From Zizania palustris (Eukaryota; Streptophyta; Magnoliopsida; Poales; Poaceae): a DNA stretch of 64,000 bases. Shown here piece after piece: positions 62,923-64,000 of this stretch. The stretch lies in NCBI GenBank assembly GCA_019279435.1, contig JAAALK010000288.1:57377363-57441362 (forward strand). Reading direction: 5' to 3'. Numbering within the stretch: the first letter of the stretch is position 1; the number at the start of each line of letters is the position of its first letter. The notes below the pieces were generated by a model, which made no database searches, was not told the origin of the DNA, and saw only the letters and a list, made by a program, of their open reading frames with translations. The position numbers and the translations under genes were made by a program.

Positions 62923-64000
62923 ACAAAAAGTACTTGAGCTCACCCATGAGGCTCATATCAAACTCACTGTGCATCTACTTAGAAAACTTGGACACAAGCT
63001 CATTAGTAGAACCAAAAAAAATAATGTCGTCCACGTAAATCTGAGCAATCAAGAAATTAGAGCCAACTCTGAGCAAGAAAAGAGTTTTGTCCATAGAACC
63101 CATCACAAAGCCGTTCCCCAACAAAAACTGCTTTAAACGATCATACCAAGCCCCGAGGGCTTGCTTCAGACCATATAAATCTTTCTACAACTTGAAAACA
63201 TGTCGAGGAACTTAGGGTTTTCAAAAACTGGGGCTGCCTAACATAGGCCTCCTCCTCTATATACCCGTTTAGCAAAGCACTCTTGACATCCATTTTTAAA
63301 AAGCTTAAAACCTTTCGAAGCAGCGAATGCCAAAAGTATGTGAATGGACTCAAGATGGGGAACAGGGGTGAAAGTATCTTCAAAATAAATACCCTCCTTC
63401 TAGCAAAACCCTGGGCAACTAATCGAGCTTTGTTGCGCACCGCAACCCCATCTTCACCTTGCTTGTTCTTAAACACCCACTTGGTGCCTATGGGGTTGCA
63501 TCCAGGCTCTTCTTGTGAACAAATTTTCAAGCTCTTCTTGCATGGCATTTATCAAATTTTCATCAAATAAAGCGTGAGCAACATCTCTAGGCTCAAAAGT
63601 GGCAACAAAAGCAGACTCAGCAAACACAACAAGTGAACCCGTCTGAGAACTCAAAGATCTCGTAGTGAGATAACTGATGATGAGATCAAAGGGGTGATCA
63701 CGCTGAACTGCTAGGGATCTTTTGTGATCAGATGTCATCTCACCGGAGTTAGCAGCTGTCAACTTTAGACTCAACTAAGGGGGCTCGATCGAAGTGGAAG
63801 TAGTGATTAGAGGTCAGCCCTCGTCCTCAGTCGATGTCTTAGATGGTGTGGGGTCTGCAGGCTGTGTAGAACGCCCACCCTCATCAACAGCAAGAGTCTC
63901 ATCATCTTCCTCGAATATGGACTCCCCAAGCTCATCATCACCAGAAAGCTCAAAAGGAGTAAGCAAAGGCATGGACTCATTCATAGAAACCTCACACGTC
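62923..64000 (-). pseudogene. Second copy of copia D-type pol fragment
   Basis: Minus-strand remnants of RT and upstream linker: ELKYFLLG near 62950, complement of the YVDDIIF region near 63030, LKMDVKSALLNGYIEEEAYV near 63270, GCNPIGTKWVFKNKQGEDG near 63480, FEPRDVAHALFDENLINAMQ near 63580, and the acidic linker with SSGDDELGE-like coding to the window edge. It matches 50040-51130 at about 94% by eye. It has stops and frameshifts and continues past the window. Confidence 0.85.

Noticed and set aside
1..64000. CRISPR arrays, bacterial operons, tRNA or rRNA genes
   Set aside because: No regularly spaced direct repeats with unique spacers, no ribosome-binding sites or operon layout, and no tRNA cloverleaf recognised. 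The tRNA-like words are retroelement primer sites.

Overview
This window is nuclear DNA of a grass (Poaceae). About 4 kb holds host genes and roughly 60 kb is nested LTR retrotransposons. The grass call rests on an Aurora-type kinase that looks like the rice orthologue, on Sirevirus-like Ty1/copia and Tat-type (Grande/RIRE2-like) Ty3/gypsy elements, and on the depth of nesting. A 1000-N placeholder gap lies at 56203-57202.

Layout. 1-256 (-) is part of a CIPK/SnRK3-like kinase running off the left edge. 992-3734 (-) is a nine-exon Aurora kinase gene; its HRDIKPEN exon lacks one base, which shifts the frame. 4234-7629 is an old LTR-like block with a solo Sirevirus LTR inside it (5127-7184, TSD GTTTT). 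7630-14575 is a rearranged set of Tat-type LTRs, antisense accessory-gene remnants and a copia fragment. 14576-25124 is a nearly complete Ty3/gypsy element (F, minus strand) whose RT is split by a solo LTR (18736-19751, TSD ATACT). 25125-27811 plus 35190-35745 is a broken copia (C). Inside its LTR sits an intact-ended, gag-only copia (B, 27812-35189, TSD ATGGG). 35921-37385, 37386-38245 and about 48893-51357 are parts of a pol-bearing copia (D). D is interrupted by a Tat element (N, 38246-48896) whose order is circularly permuted. 51358-53113 and 57203-62922 belong to a plus-strand copia (H). Copia E (53114-56202 and onward into the gap) interrupts its gag, and a small Tat derivative (G, 58022-62893, TSD GCCGG) interrupts its 3' LTR. 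62923-64000 is another copia pol fragment.

The recurrent theme is a spliced accessory gene, antisense to Tat pol. Its product resembles the plant family labelled 'putative gypsy type transposon' (Transposase_28). It occurs four times (8823-11791, 12980-13985, 39518-43186, 58971-62458). Two copies share the same five-exon layout, and three have a TATA box 105-141 bp upstream of the ATG. Element G has LTR ends, a TSD and this gene, but no gag or pol. The strongest leads are the permuted element N, the micro-inverted PBS/LTR junction of G, and the apparent preferential retention of the accessory gene. All calls come from reading the sequence and from remembered family features; no database search was run.
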